Shown: one piece after another, positions 52,257 to 60,445 of the stretch
How the letters are laid out: each line of letters begins with the position of its first letter
Numbering within the stretch: the first letter of the stretch is position 1
Assembly: GCF_014646275.1 (NCBI RefSeq)
Contig: NZ_BMND01000006.1
Coordinates: 124,001 to 188,000, forward strand
Source: Streptomyces kronopolitis
GTDB lineage: Bacteria > Actinomycetota > Actinomycetes > Streptomycetales > Streptomycetaceae
Reading direction: 5' to 3'
DNA length: 64,000 bases
The notes under the pieces: generated by a model
The model's input: only the letters and a program-made list of their open reading frames with translations
Database searches by the model: none
What the model was told of the DNA's origin: nothing
Program-made: the position numbers and the translations under genes

Positions 52257-53216
52257 GTGGCGTCACCGGCGAGTGGGAGCGCCCGGGCCCGCCAGCCCAG
52301 CCTGGCCCAGCTGCGGGCGTTCGCGGCGGTGGCCGAGCATCTGCATTTCCGCGAGGCGGCGGCCGAGATCGGGATGAGCCAGCCCGCGCTGTCCGGGGCG
52401 GTCTCCGCGCTGGAGGAGACCCTCGGGGTGCAGCTGCTGGAGCGTACGACGCGCAAGGTGCTGCTGTCGCCCGCGGGGGAGCGGGTGGCCGCGCGGGCCC
52501 GTGCGGTCCTGGAGGCCGTCGGGGATCTGCTGGAGGAGGCGGAGGCGGCCCGCGCGCCGTTCACGGGGGTGCTGCGGCTCGGCGTCATCCCGACCGTCGC
52601 GCCGTATCTGCTGCCGGCCGTGCTGCGGCTGGTCCACGACACCTATCCCGATCTGGACCTCCAGGTGCACGAGGAGCAGACCGCCTCCCTCCTGGAGGGC
52701 CTGGCCCAGGGGCGGCTCGACCTGCTGCTGCTCGCCGTGCCCCTCGGCCTGCCCCAGATCACCGAACTCCCGCTGTTCGACGAGGACTTCGTCCTGGTCG
52801 CCCCCAAGGAGCACTGGCTCGGCGGCCGCGGCGACATCCCGCGCCAGGCGCTCCAGGAGCTGGACCTGCTGCTGCTCGACGAGGGGCACTGCCTGCGCGA
52901 CCAGGCCCTGGACATCTGCCGGGAGGCCGGCCGGGACGAGAACACCCCCGTGACGACCAGCGCGGCGGGCCTGTCCACGCTGGTGCAGCTGGTGGCCGGC
53001 GGCCTCGGGGTGACCCTGCTGCCGCGCACCGCGCTGCGGGTCGAGACCGGCCGCAACGACCAGCTCACCACCGGCTACTTCGCGGATCCGGCGCCCTCGC
53101 GGACCATCGCGCTGGCCATGCGCGCGGGCGCGGCGCGGCAGGAGGAGTTCGGGGAGTTCGCCCGGGCGCTGCGCGGCGCGCTGCGCGGACTGCCGGTGCG
53201 GATAGCGAAGGACTGA
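52257..53216 (+). CDS. oxyR: LysR-type redox regulator OxyR
   Basis: The 319-residue LysR-type regulator starts with the HTH PSLAQLRAFAAVAEHLHFREAAAEIGMSQP (in segments) and ends with a substrate-binding fold. The redox cysteines are Cys212 and Cys221 in GHCLRDQALDICREAG, matching the reactive Cys pair of OxyR. Oxidation by H2O2 activates ahpC-ahpD. The GTG at 52257 follows CGGAGGTGG. It is divergent from ahpC. Confidence 0.95.
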   Translation: MASPASGSARARQPSLAQLRAFAAVAEHLHFREAAAEIGMSQPALSGAVSALEETLGVQLLERTTRKVLLSPAGERVAARARAVLEAVGDLLEEAEAARAPFTGVLRLGVIPTVAPYLLPAVLRLVHDTYPDLDLQVHEEQTASLLEGLAQGRLDLLLLAVPLGLPQITELPLFDEDFVLVAPKEHWLGGRGDIPRQALQELDLLLLDEGHCLRDQALDICREAGRDENTPVTTSAAGLSTLVQLVAGGLGVTLLPRTALRVETGRNDQLTTGYFADPAPSRTIALAMRAGAARQEEFGEFARALRGALRGLPVRIAKD

Positions 53217-53217
53217 G

Positions 53218-53246
53218 CGCCCCGCGCGTCACGCCGCCGCGGGGCG
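53218..53246. terminator. Hairpin at the oxyR / RibD-type gene junction
   Basis: CGCCCCGCG (53218-53226) and CGCGGGGCG (53238-53246) form a 9-bp stem with an 11-base loop. It overlaps the end of the convergent gene (stop at 53229). Confidence 0.55.
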
Positions 53247-53828
53247 GGTGTACGTCAAGAAGGCCGCGCCGCTCTGCAGGAGGGTGTGCTCGGTCAGCTC
53301 CCAGCCGCGCGGGTCGAAGGCGGTGTCGGGGGAGAAGAGCGGGATGCCGCGGCCGACGGTGAGCGGGCTCAGCTTGAGGAGCAGCTGGTCGATCTCCGGG
53401 TAGAGCACGCCGGCCAGTTCGCTGCCGCCCAGCAGCCAGATGTCCTTGCCGGGCGCGGCCTTGAGCGCGCGGACCGTCGCCACCGGGTCGTCGGCGACCA
53501 GCTCCACCGCCGGGTCCGGGCTCTGCGCCATGGTCCGGGAGAAGACCAGGTGCCGCAGATGGGGGTAGGCGTCGGTCAGTCCGGCCTTGAGGCCGATCTC
53601 GTAGCTGCGCCGGCCCTCCAGGACGGTGTCGAAGCGGATGTTGTCCGCGCTGATGCCGAGCGCCGACCGGGCGTGCGCGGGCAGGATCTCGGGGAGTTCG
53701 GCGGCCAGGTGCCCGAGGTAGTCCTCGGGGACCGTCCAGAAGCCGTCCGGGCCGGTGGGGTCCGCGCCGTCGGGCCCGGCGATGAAGCCGTCGAGCGTGG
53801 ACGCGATGCAGTAGACGAGCCTGCGCAT
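53229..53828 (-). CDS. Dihydrofolate reductase/RibD C-terminal-like protein
   Basis: The 199-residue protein has the RibD_C/DHFR-like fold: RLVYCIASTLDGFIAGPDG, then TVLEGRRSYEIGLKAG, VRALKAAPGKDIWLLGGSEL (NADPH loop) and QLLLKLSPLTVGRGIPLF. Such proteins act as NADPH-dependent reductases of unknown substrate in actinomycetes. The ATG at 53828 has GGGGGA upstream. It ends in the hairpin at 53218-53246. Confidence 0.9.
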   Translation of the reverse strand: MRRLVYCIASTLDGFIAGPDGADPTGPDGFWTVPEDYLGHLAAELPEILPAHARSALGISADNIRFDTVLEGRRSYEIGLKAGLTDAYPHLRHLVFSRTMAQSPDPAVELVADDPVATVRALKAAPGKDIWLLGGSELAGVLYPEIDQLLLKLSPLTVGRGIPLFSPDTAFDPRGWELTEHTLLQSGAAFLTYTRPAAA

Positions 53829-54176
53829 GAAGGGTCCCCCTGGGGCAGTTGGTGGGCACTGCGGTGCCGGAAATGATCTCGCAGTTTCACTCCGTACGCA
53901 GCCCATCCGGGCGCATCAGCCGCCACAGCGCCGGCGCCGGGCCCGGGCCCGGCACCACGCTCGACGATGGAGTGGGCCGGGCCCGAGCCGATCAGCGGCA
54001 GGGTGCGGACGGCGCCGGCGAACAGCCCCGTGCGGATGCCGGAGAGCCGCGCGTCATGCGGATCGTCGGCCGCGGAGATCTCGCGCGGTGCCGGGGTCGT
54101 CCGTAGGCCTTGGACAGCCCCTCCGCCGCGAGGTGGGGGCACCTCTCGGCGGAGCCGGTGGAGGATCCCTCCGGCG
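53829..54176. other. 348-bp region with traces of a lost ABC transporter
   Basis: No intact gene. On the minus strand directly after the PadR stop, the peptide HLAAEGLSKAYGR can be read, which resembles the start of an ABC transporter ATPase, but the frame is lost within 12 residues. A 14-bp stem with one mismatch and a 6-base loop (54121-54134 with 54141-54154) overlaps it and may be the PadR terminator. The rest shows only GC-rich non-coding sequence. Confidence 0.4.
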
Positions 54177-54701
54177 TCAACCGCGGACCGTCTCCGCGAG
54201 CTTGTCCAGCCGGGTGGCGGTCAACTCCAGCCAGCGCAGGTCGGCTTCGAGGTGGAACAGCGCGTGGTCGCAGATCAGCTGGTCGGCGAGGTCGCCGGTG
54301 TGCTTGCGCTCGGTCAGCCCGCGCATCAGCCGCAGATGCTCGGTGCGCTGGGAGTCCAGGAGTTCGGTGGCGTCGCGCCCGGTCAGCAGCGCCATGACGA
54401 CCTTGGTGTGGAGCACCGACTGGAGGTAGGGCTCGGGCTTCTCCGGGCGGGCCAGCCACTGGGTGACATCGGTGATCCCGGCGTCCGTGATCGCGTACCG
54501 CTTGCGCTCCGGACCGGCGCCGGCCTCCACCCCGTCCACCTCGACCAGGCCGTTCTTCAGCAGCCGGGACAGGGTGGCGTAGACCTGCCCGTAGTGCAGC
54601 GGCCGGTCCTGGCCGAAGCGTGCGTCGAAGGCCCGCTTGAGGTCGTAGCCGTGGCGGGGACCGGACTCCAGGAGGCCCAGCAGCGTGTGACCGATTGCCA
54701 T
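54177..54701 (-). CDS. PadR family transcriptional regulator
   Basis: The 174-residue PadR protein has the winged HTH GHTLLGLLESGPRHGYDLKRAF, then FGQDRPLHYGQVYATLSRLLKNGLV and the C-terminal helical arm (LFHLEADLRWLELTATRLDKL). PadR regulators usually repress an efflux pump next door; here only traces of such a pump remain. The ATG at 54701 has no good ribosome-binding site. A GTATAC pair in the promoter (54734-54753) is the likely operator. Confidence 0.92.
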   Translation of the reverse strand: MAIGHTLLGLLESGPRHGYDLKRAFDARFGQDRPLHYGQVYATLSRLLKNGLVEVDGVEAGAGPERKRYAITDAGITDVTQWLARPEKPEPYLQSVLHTKVVMALLTGRDATELLDSQRTEHLRLMRGLTERKHTGDLADQLICDHALFHLEADLRWLELTATRLDKLAETVRG

Positions 54702-54733
54702 GCCGGCCAGCTTACGCGGGGGTGTTCCGCCTG

Positions 54734-54753
54734 TGTATACATGTGGGGTATAC
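54734..54753. promoter_or_regulatory. Tandem GTATAC sites upstream of padR
   Basis: TGTATACA (54734-54741) and GTATAC (54748-54753) are palindromes with 13-bp spacing, 33-52 bp before the padR start. Both also give TATAC-type -10 boxes on the minus strand. PadR autoregulation at such a site is common. Confidence 0.5.
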
Positions 54754-54769
54754 GCAGGGCGCGGGCCGG

Positions 54770-55033
54770 CTACCCGTCGCCCGGATCCTTCGGCGGACGC
54801 CCCCGGCGGGGGATCCCCCCCGTTCCCCGGGGCAGTCGCCCCGCGTCCGACAGCGCCTTGCGCAGCAGGAATTCGATCTGCGCGTTGGCGCTGCGCAGCT
54901 CGTCGCCGGCCCACCGGGTCAGCGCGTCGTGGACCGCCGGGTCCAGCCGCAGCAGCATCTGCTTGCGCTGCGGCCGCCGCGCGGGCGGCGGCACGCCCGC
55001 CGCGCCGGACTCCTCGGGGGTGCCGGTGCTCAT
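54770..55033 (-). CDS. Small RHH-like protein paired with an SPFH gene
   Basis: The 87-residue protein has a core QMLLRLDPAVHDALTRWAGDELRSANAQIEFLLRKAL, which has the strand-helix-helix layout of ribbon-helix-helix (Arc/MetJ) DNA-binding proteins, within Pro/Gly-rich ends. The ATG at 55033 follows AAGGGAGG. It lies 97 bp downstream of the SPFH gene on the same strand, likely the same operon. A role as its autoregulator is inference. Confidence 0.75.
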   Translation of the reverse strand: MSTGTPEESGAAGVPPPARRPQRKQMLLRLDPAVHDALTRWAGDELRSANAQIEFLLRKALSDAGRLPRGTGGIPRRGRPPKDPGDG

Positions 55034-55130
55034 GCCGCAGCCTCCCTTCCGCCGGCCGCGCCGGCCGGCACGCGCCGTGCCGCGGCCGCCCCCCGGCCCG
55101 GGGCCGGGGAGGGCCGCACGCCGTGCCCGC

Positions 55131-56102
55131 TCACTGGTAGAGGGAGCCCGTGTTCAGGACCGGCTGGGCGGCCCGGTCGCCGCACAGCACCACCATCAGA
55201 TTGCTGACCATGGCCGCCTTCCGCTCCTCGTCCAGCTCGACGATGCCCTGCTGGCTGATCCGGTCCAGCGCCTGCTCGACCATGCCCACCGCACCCTCGA
55301 CGATCTGCTGGCGGGCCGCGACCACCGCGCCGGCCTGCTGCCGCTGGAGCATCGCGGAGGCGATCTCGGGGGCGTAGGCGAGGTGGCTGAAGCGGGACTC
55401 GATGATCCGTACGCCGGCGGCCTGGACCCGGACCGTCAGCTCCAGGGCGAGCTTCTCGGTGATCTCCTCGGCGTTGCCGCGCAGCGACAGGGCGTCCTCG
55501 TCGTGCGCGTCATAGGGGTACTCGATGGCGATGTGCCGCACGGCCGCCTCGGTCTGGGTGGCCACGAACTCCAGGAAGTCGTCGACCTCGAAGAGCGCCT
55601 GGGCGGTGTCCTCGACCTGCCAGACCACGATCGAGGCCAGCTCGATCGGGTTGCCGTAGGCGTCGTTGACCTTCAGGACCGCGGTCTCGTGGTTGCGCAC
55701 CCGGGTGGAGATCCGGCGGGCGGTGGTCAGCGGGTTGACCCAGCGCAGCCCGTCGGTGCGGATGGTGCCGACGTAGCGCCCGAAGAGCTGGATGACCCGG
55801 GCCTCGCCGGGCGCGACCATCTTCACGCCGGTCATGCAGAAGAGCGAGCCGAGCAGTATCAGGACACCCGCGACGACTATCGGCGCGACGGCCGCGCCGT
55901 GGCCGCCGGAGCCGAGGACCGAGCCGATGGAGATCGCGGCGATGCCCAGCGCGACGCCGAGCACGGTCAGCAGCAGGGCGACGCCGCCCGGGATGCTGTG
56001 CGCCGTGACCTCGCGGACCTGCGGGCTGGGCATCTCGGGAGCGTCGACGGCCGGTGCGCCGTCGGGGCCGGTGCCGCGGCCGGCCGGTGTCTGATCGGAC
56101 AT
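55131..56102 (-). CDS. SPFH domain/band 7 (slipin-like) membrane protein
   Basis: The 323-residue protein has two hydrophobic segments ([20 protein letters not shown] and [21 protein letters not shown]) and then an SPFH domain: [41 protein letters not shown], and the coiled-coil end [24 protein letters not shown]. It is a flotillin/stomatin-type scaffold in the membrane. The start at 56102 follows CGGGG. It is divergent from the PBP gene. Confidence 0.9.
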   Translation of the reverse strand: MSDQTPAGRGTGPDGAPAVDAPEMPSPQVREVTAHSIPGGVALLLTVLGVALGIAAISIGSVLGSGGHGAAVAPIVVAGVLILLGSLFCMTGVKMVAPGEARVIQLFGRYVGTIRTDGLRWVNPLTTARRISTRVRNHETAVLKVNDAYGNPIELASIVVWQVEDTAQALFEVDDFLEFVATQTEAAVRHIAIEYPYDAHDEDALSLRGNAEEITEKLALELTVRVQAAGVRIIESRFSHLAYAPEIASAMLQRQQAGAVVAARQQIVEGAVGMVEQALDRISQQGIVELDEERKAAMVSNLMVVLCGDRAAQPVLNTGSLYQ

Positions 56103-56169
56103 GGGAATCCCCGTTTCTGCGGATGCGGTACGTGATGTCTGCCGCATCAAGCGATGTCACTTGCCTAGC

Positions 56170-56185
56170 AAAGTGATAGCACTTT
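56170..56185. promoter_or_regulatory. Operator candidate AAAGTG-N4-CACTTT upstream of the SPFH gene
   Basis: AAAGTG (56170-56175) and CACTTT (56180-56185) are a perfect 6-bp inverted repeat 68 bp upstream of the SPFH start, within a promoter-like stretch (TTGCCTAGCAAAGTGATAGC). It may be recognised by the RHH-like protein encoded in the same operon. Confidence 0.5.
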
Positions 56186-56411
56186 AGCCCTGGCGCCGCC
56201 GGGGTGTCCAGTGGTCCGAGGGAGCCCGGCCTGCGGCAAGACCCCAGGTGGGAGACGGCCGATGCAGAACACCCACCCAAAGGTTCCGTCTGTCCCAGTG
56301 CTGTTTGTCACGTCGGGAAAAGCCTTGATCGATGAGTATTTGTGAAGAGATGCGGTGTTAGCTTCAACAGCTGAATTAGCTGGGGGCGGAACGACTGGAG
56401 TTGCTGAAGCG

Positions 56412-58700
56412 ATGGGCCGAGCGGAAGCGAGACGGGCGCGGCAGGGGAGCGCCCGCCGCGCCAAACGTACGGAGAAGAAGTCCGGCATACGCCGCTTCTT
56501 CACCTGGAAGAAGATCCTCGGAGCCTTCCTCGGGATGTGCCTGCTGGGCATCCTCGGCTTCGTCGGGCTGTACCTGTACGTGGACGTGCCGACCGACGGC
56601 AACGCGGACGCCAAGCTCCAGAGCAACGTCTACAAGTACTCCGACGGCAAGGTCATGGCGCGCGTGGGCCGTCTCAACCGTGAGAACGTGCCGCTCAGCC
56701 GGATACCCAAGGACGTCCAGCGCAGCTTCGTCGCTGCCGAGAACAAGACCTTCTACCAGGACTCCGGCGTCGACCTGAAGGGCACCCTGCGCGGCATCTT
56801 CAACACGCTGCGGGGACAGGGCAAGCAGGGTGGCTCGACGATCACCCAGCAGTACGTCAAGAACTACTACCTGAGCCAGGAGCAGACGGTCAGCCGCAAG
56901 CTCCAGGAGATCGTCATCTCGCTCAAGGTGGACAACAAGCTGGGCAAGGACAAGATCCTCGCCGGCTACATCAACACCAGCTACTACGGGCGCGGCGCCT
57001 ACGGCATCCAGGCCGCGGCCCAGGCGTACTACCGCAAGGACGTCGACAAGCTCACCGTCTCGGAGGGCGCCTACCTGGCCTCGCTGCTCCAGGCGCCGAA
57101 CCAGTACGACTGGACCCTGGCGAGCAAGGCCGGCAAGGAGCGGGTCAAGCAGCGCTGGGCCTACACGCTCAACAACATGGTCGAGATGCACTGGCTCTCC
57201 CCGCAGGACCGGGCCAAGCAGACGTTCCAGATACCCAAGGACCCCAAGCCGCTGCCCGGACTCAGCGGCCAGGCCAGCTATCTGGTGACCGAGGCGAAGA
57301 AGGAGCTCTTCGCCCAGGGCGTCGACGAGAAGCAGTTCGAGGCCGGCGGCTGGACGGTCACCCTCGGCATCGACCGCAAGAAGCAGAAGGACCTGGAGCA
57401 GGCCGTCAAGCGCAAGCTCACCGACGACCTGAACCCCAAGACCCGCAAGGTCGACGCGGACGCCCAGCTCGGCGCCACCTCGGTGGACCCCAAGACCGGC
57501 CACATCGTGGCGATGTACGGCGGCGCGGGCTACCCGAAGCACTACACGAACAACGCCACCCGCGCCGACTACCAGCCGGCCTCGACGTTCAAGCCGCTGA
57601 TCCTCGCCTCCGCGATGGAGAACAACGCGACCACCCAGAGCGGCGTGCCGATCACCCCCAACACCGTGTACGACGGCCACAACCGCCGTCCGGTCGTCGG
57701 CGGCGACATCCCCTTCGCGCCGCCCAACGAGGACGAGGCGCAGTACGGCAACATCAACGTCCAGACGGCGACGAACAACTCCGTCAACGCCGTCTTCGCG
57801 CAGATGGGCCAGGACGTCGGTCTGGACAACGTCAAGAAGACCGCGGTCAGCCTGGGCCTGGACGGCTCCAGGATGGACGTCAAGCCGGCCATGACGCTGG
57901 GCACCATGGGCGCCAGCCCGCTCCAGATGGCCGGGGCCTACGCCACCCTCGACAACCACGGCAAGAAGGTCACCCCGACGCTGGTCACCGAGGCCACCCA
58001 CAGCGTCAACGGCGCGGAGACCAAGCTCCCGCTCAAGAAGCCGATCGGTGACCAGGTGCTGTCGCGGAAGACCGCCGACACCCTCACCTCCGTGCTGACC
58101 GGCGTGGTCAACGACGGCACCGCCTCGCAGGCCGTGAAGAACACCGCCTACAGCGCGGCCGGCAAGACCGGCACCTCCGACGACAACAAGTCGGCCTGGT
58201 TCGTGGGCTACACGCCCAAGCTGGTCACCGCGGTCGGCATGTTCGGCGAGTCGCCCAAGGGCGGCGCCCAGGTCACCCTCAAGGGCGCCGGCGGCGGCGG
58301 CCGCGTCAACGGCGGCGGCTACCCGGCCCGGGTGTGGGCGGACTACACCCAGGCCGCGCTGAACGGCAGCACCGGCCCGGACTTCGACCTGGACACCACC
58401 TTCGGTGCCGGGGTCGCTCCGACGCCCAGCCCGACGCCCAGCGACACCCCGTCGAGCAGCCCCTCGCCGAGCGACAAGCCGAGCAAGTCGCCCTCGCCCA
58501 CGCCGTCGAAGCCGAGCGGCCCGCCGAGCCCCTCCCAGAGCGGACGCCCCTCGGGCGGCCCGTCCACCCCGACGGGCGGCACCAGCTCGGGCCCGCCCAA
58601 CGGCGGGACGCAGGGCGGCGACGCCGGCGGCGACACCGCGGGCGCCGGCACCGAGGGCACCGGCGGCAACAAACCCAACAGCCTGCCCGGCTTCAACTAG
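56412..58700 (+). CDS. Class A penicillin-binding protein (transglycosylase/transpeptidase)
   Basis: The 762-residue protein has a basic cytoplasmic start, one transmembrane helix (LGAFLGMCLLGILGFVGLYL), a GT51 glycosyltransferase (AAENKTFYQDSG near 109-120; GSTITQQYVKN), and a transpeptidase domain with the Ser in QPASTFKPLILA (about 391), NNSVN and the KTG motif in AGKTGTSDD (about 584). The last 110 residues are a Pro/Ser/Gly-rich tail on the outside. Start: an open frame extends upstream to a GTG at 56355, but that part would contain two TTA codons, so the ATG at 56412 is preferred. It polymerises peptidoglycan. Confidence 0.95.
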   Translation: MGRAEARRARQGSARRAKRTEKKSGIRRFFTWKKILGAFLGMCLLGILGFVGLYLYVDVPTDGNADAKLQSNVYKYSDGKVMARVGRLNRENVPLSRIPKDVQRSFVAAENKTFYQDSGVDLKGTLRGIFNTLRGQGKQGGSTITQQYVKNYYLSQEQTVSRKLQEIVISLKVDNKLGKDKILAGYINTSYYGRGAYGIQAAAQAYYRKDVDKLTVSEGAYLASLLQAPNQYDWTLASKAGKERVKQRWAYTLNNMVEMHWLSPQDRAKQTFQIPKDPKPLPGLSGQASYLVTEAKKELFAQGVDEKQFEAGGWTVTLGIDRKKQKDLEQAVKRKLTDDLNPKTRKVDADAQLGATSVDPKTGHIVAMYGGAGYPKHYTNNATRADYQPASTFKPLILASAMENNATTQSGVPITPNTVYDGHNRRPVVGGDIPFAPPNEDEAQYGNINVQTATNNSVNAVFAQMGQDVGLDNVKKTAVSLGLDGSRMDVKPAMTLGTMGASPLQMAGAYATLDNHGKKVTPTLVTEATHSVNGAETKLPLKKPIGDQVLSRKTADTLTSVLTGVVNDGTASQAVKNTAYSAAGKTGTSDDNKSAWFVGYTPKLVTAVGMFGESPKGGAQVTLKGAGGGGRVNGGGYPARVWADYTQAALNGSTGPDFDLDTTFGAGVAPTPSPTPSDTPSSSPSPSDKPSKSPSPTPSKPSGPPSPSQSGRPSGGPSTPTGGTSSGPPNGGTQGGDAGGDTAGAGTEGTGGNKPNSLPGFN

Positions 58701-58734
58701 CCGGCCCGGCAGGCACGACGAAGCGACACGAGCC

Positions 58735-58764
58735 GAGGGGCGCCCGGAGGACCGGGCGCCCCTC
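58735..58764. terminator. Bidirectional terminator between the PBP and catalase genes
   Basis: GAGGGGCGCCCGG (58735-58747) and CCGGGCGCCCCTC (58752-58764) make a 13-bp stem with a 4-base loop, 34 bp after the PBP stop and 35 bp from the catalase stop. Confidence 0.9.
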
Positions 58765-58799
58765 GTCCGCGTGCGGCGGGCCGTCGGCCGCCGCCGTGC

Positions 58800-60260
58800 T
58801 CAGCCGCCGTTGAACTTCTTGACGATCCGGTCGCCGAGGTTCTTGTCGACGTTGCGCCAGTACTGGAACGCGCGCTCCAGGACCGGCTTGGAGACGTCCT
58901 CGGAGAGGTGGCCGGCGACGTTGTTCACCAGCCGGTCGCGGGCCGCGTCGTCGAGGACCTGGCGGACCATCGTGCCGGGCTGGACGAAGTCGTCGTCGTC
59001 CCGCCGCGGCCGGGTGGCCTCGCGCACCATCTCGCCCGCCGTCGCCCAGCCCGCCGGGTCGCCGAACTGCCCGGTGTCGGCCGCCGGCCCGCCGTAGGAG
59101 TTGGGGGCGTACGGCCGGGCCACCCGGGCGGGCTCGTAGCGCATCGGGCCGTCCTTGGCGTACGAGCGGACCGGGACGTGCGGCCGGTTGGGCGGCAGCT
59201 GGAGGTAGTTCGGGCCGATCCGGTACCGGTGGGTGTCCGGGTAGGAGAACAGCCGGCCCAGCAGCATCTTGTCGGGCGAGGGGCCGATGCCCGGCACCAT
59301 GTTGGACGGCTCGAAGGCCGCCTGCTCGATGTGGATGAAGAAATCTTCCGGGTTCCTGTTGAGCGTCATCCGCCCGACCTCGATCAGCGGGTAGTCGCCG
59401 TGCGGCCACACCTTGGTCAGGTCGAACGGGTTGAAGCGGTAGTCCGGCGCGTCGTCGAACGGCATGACCTGGACGTACAGCGTCCACGACGGGGCGTCCC
59501 CGCCGTCGATGGCGCGGTAGAGGTCGCGGCGGTGGTAGTCGGCGTCCTCGCCCGCGAGCCGGTCGGCGTCCTCCTGGGTGAGGAAGTCGATGCCCTGGTC
59601 CGTCTTGAAGTGGTACTTGATCCAGAACTTCTCGCCGCCGGCGTTGATCCACATGTAGGTGTGGGAGCCGTAGCCGTTCATGTGGCGGTAGGTCTTGGGG
59701 ATGCCGCGGTCGCCCATCAGCCAGGTGACCTGGTGGGCCGACTCCGGCGACAGCGTCCAGAAGTCCCACTGCATGTCGTGGTCGCGCAGCCCGCTGCCCG
59801 GCTGGCGCTTCTGGGAGCGGATGAAGTCCTGGAACTTGATCGTGTCCCGGACGAAGAAGACCGGGGTGTTGTTGCCGACCAGGTCGTAGTTGCCGTGCTC
59901 GGTGTAGAACTTCAGCGCGAAGCCGCGGGGGTCGCGCCAGGTGTCGGGGGAGCCCTGCTCGCCCGCGACGGTCGAGAAGCGCGCCAGCATCTCGGTCGTC
60001 TTTCCGGGCTGGAAGAGGTCCGCCTTGGTGAACTGGCTGACGTCGTTGGTGACCTCGAAGGTGCCGTAGGCGCCGCTGCCTTTGGCGTGCACCACCCGCT
60101 CGGGGACCCGTTCGCGGTTGAACTGGGCCATCTTCTCGATCAGGTAGTGGTCCTGGAGCAGGATCGGGCCGTCCGGACCGACGGTCAGCGAATGCTCGTC
60201 GCTCTCGACCGGAATGCCGGCGTTGTTCGTGGTGTGCGGGACGTGTGCGGAGCTGGTCAT
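58800..60260 (-). CDS. katA: Monofunctional haem catalase
   Basis: The 486-residue enzyme is a small-subunit clade catalase: active-site His in [17 protein letters not shown], Asn in [14 protein letters not shown], and the proximal haem Tyr in [14 protein letters not shown]. It converts H2O2 to water and oxygen in the cytoplasm. The start ATG at 60260 follows AGGAGG. A 20-bp direct repeat upstream (60301, 60321) is a candidate operator. Confidence 0.97.
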   Translation of the reverse strand: MTSSAHVPHTTNNAGIPVESDEHSLTVGPDGPILLQDHYLIEKMAQFNRERVPERVVHAKGSGAYGTFEVTNDVSQFTKADLFQPGKTTEMLARFSTVAGEQGSPDTWRDPRGFALKFYTEHGNYDLVGNNTPVFFVRDTIKFQDFIRSQKRQPGSGLRDHDMQWDFWTLSPESAHQVTWLMGDRGIPKTYRHMNGYGSHTYMWINAGGEKFWIKYHFKTDQGIDFLTQEDADRLAGEDADYHRRDLYRAIDGGDAPSWTLYVQVMPFDDAPDYRFNPFDLTKVWPHGDYPLIEVGRMTLNRNPEDFFIHIEQAAFEPSNMVPGIGPSPDKMLLGRLFSYPDTHRYRIGPNYLQLPPNRPHVPVRSYAKDGPMRYEPARVARPYAPNSYGGPAADTGQFGDPAGWATAGEMVREATRPRRDDDDFVQPGTMVRQVLDDAARDRLVNNVAGHLSEDVSKPVLERAFQYWRNVDKNLGDRIVKKFNGG

Positions 60261-60300
60261 GGAGGAGCGCCTCCTGGGTCGACGACGGGGAGTAGAGGGT

Positions 60301-60331
60301 CGGTCAGTCCCGTATTGGGCCGGTCAGTCCC
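60301..60331. promoter_or_regulatory. Direct repeat CGGTCAGTCCC upstream of katA
   Basis: CGGTCAGTCCC occurs at 60301-60311 and 60321-60331, 20 bp apart (two helical turns), 41-71 bp before the catalase start codon. Two equal sites on one helix face suggest a regulator of catalase expression. No regulator gene is adjacent. Confidence 0.5.
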
Positions 60332-60378
60332 TTACGCCCACCCAAGCAGTCAACTCCCCGGACGGCATGTCGGCAAGA

Positions 60379-60412
60379 GTTGGACCCCGTCCGATCTCAG
60401 ACGGGGTCCAAC
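60379..60412. terminator. Terminator after the SpoIIE-type phosphatase gene
   Basis: GTTGGACCCCGTC (60379-60391) and its complement at 60400-60412 form a perfect 13-bp stem with an 8-base loop, 34 bp beyond the phosphatase stop on the minus strand. Confidence 0.88.
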
Positions 60413-60445
60413 ATGTGGGATGCGGCGCCGGCGCCCCGCGCGGCG

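Noticed and set aside
56355..56411. Upstream GTG start for the penicillin-binding protein
   Set aside because: The 19 extra codons would include two TTA codons and lack homology; the ATG at 56412 begins the conserved basic leader.
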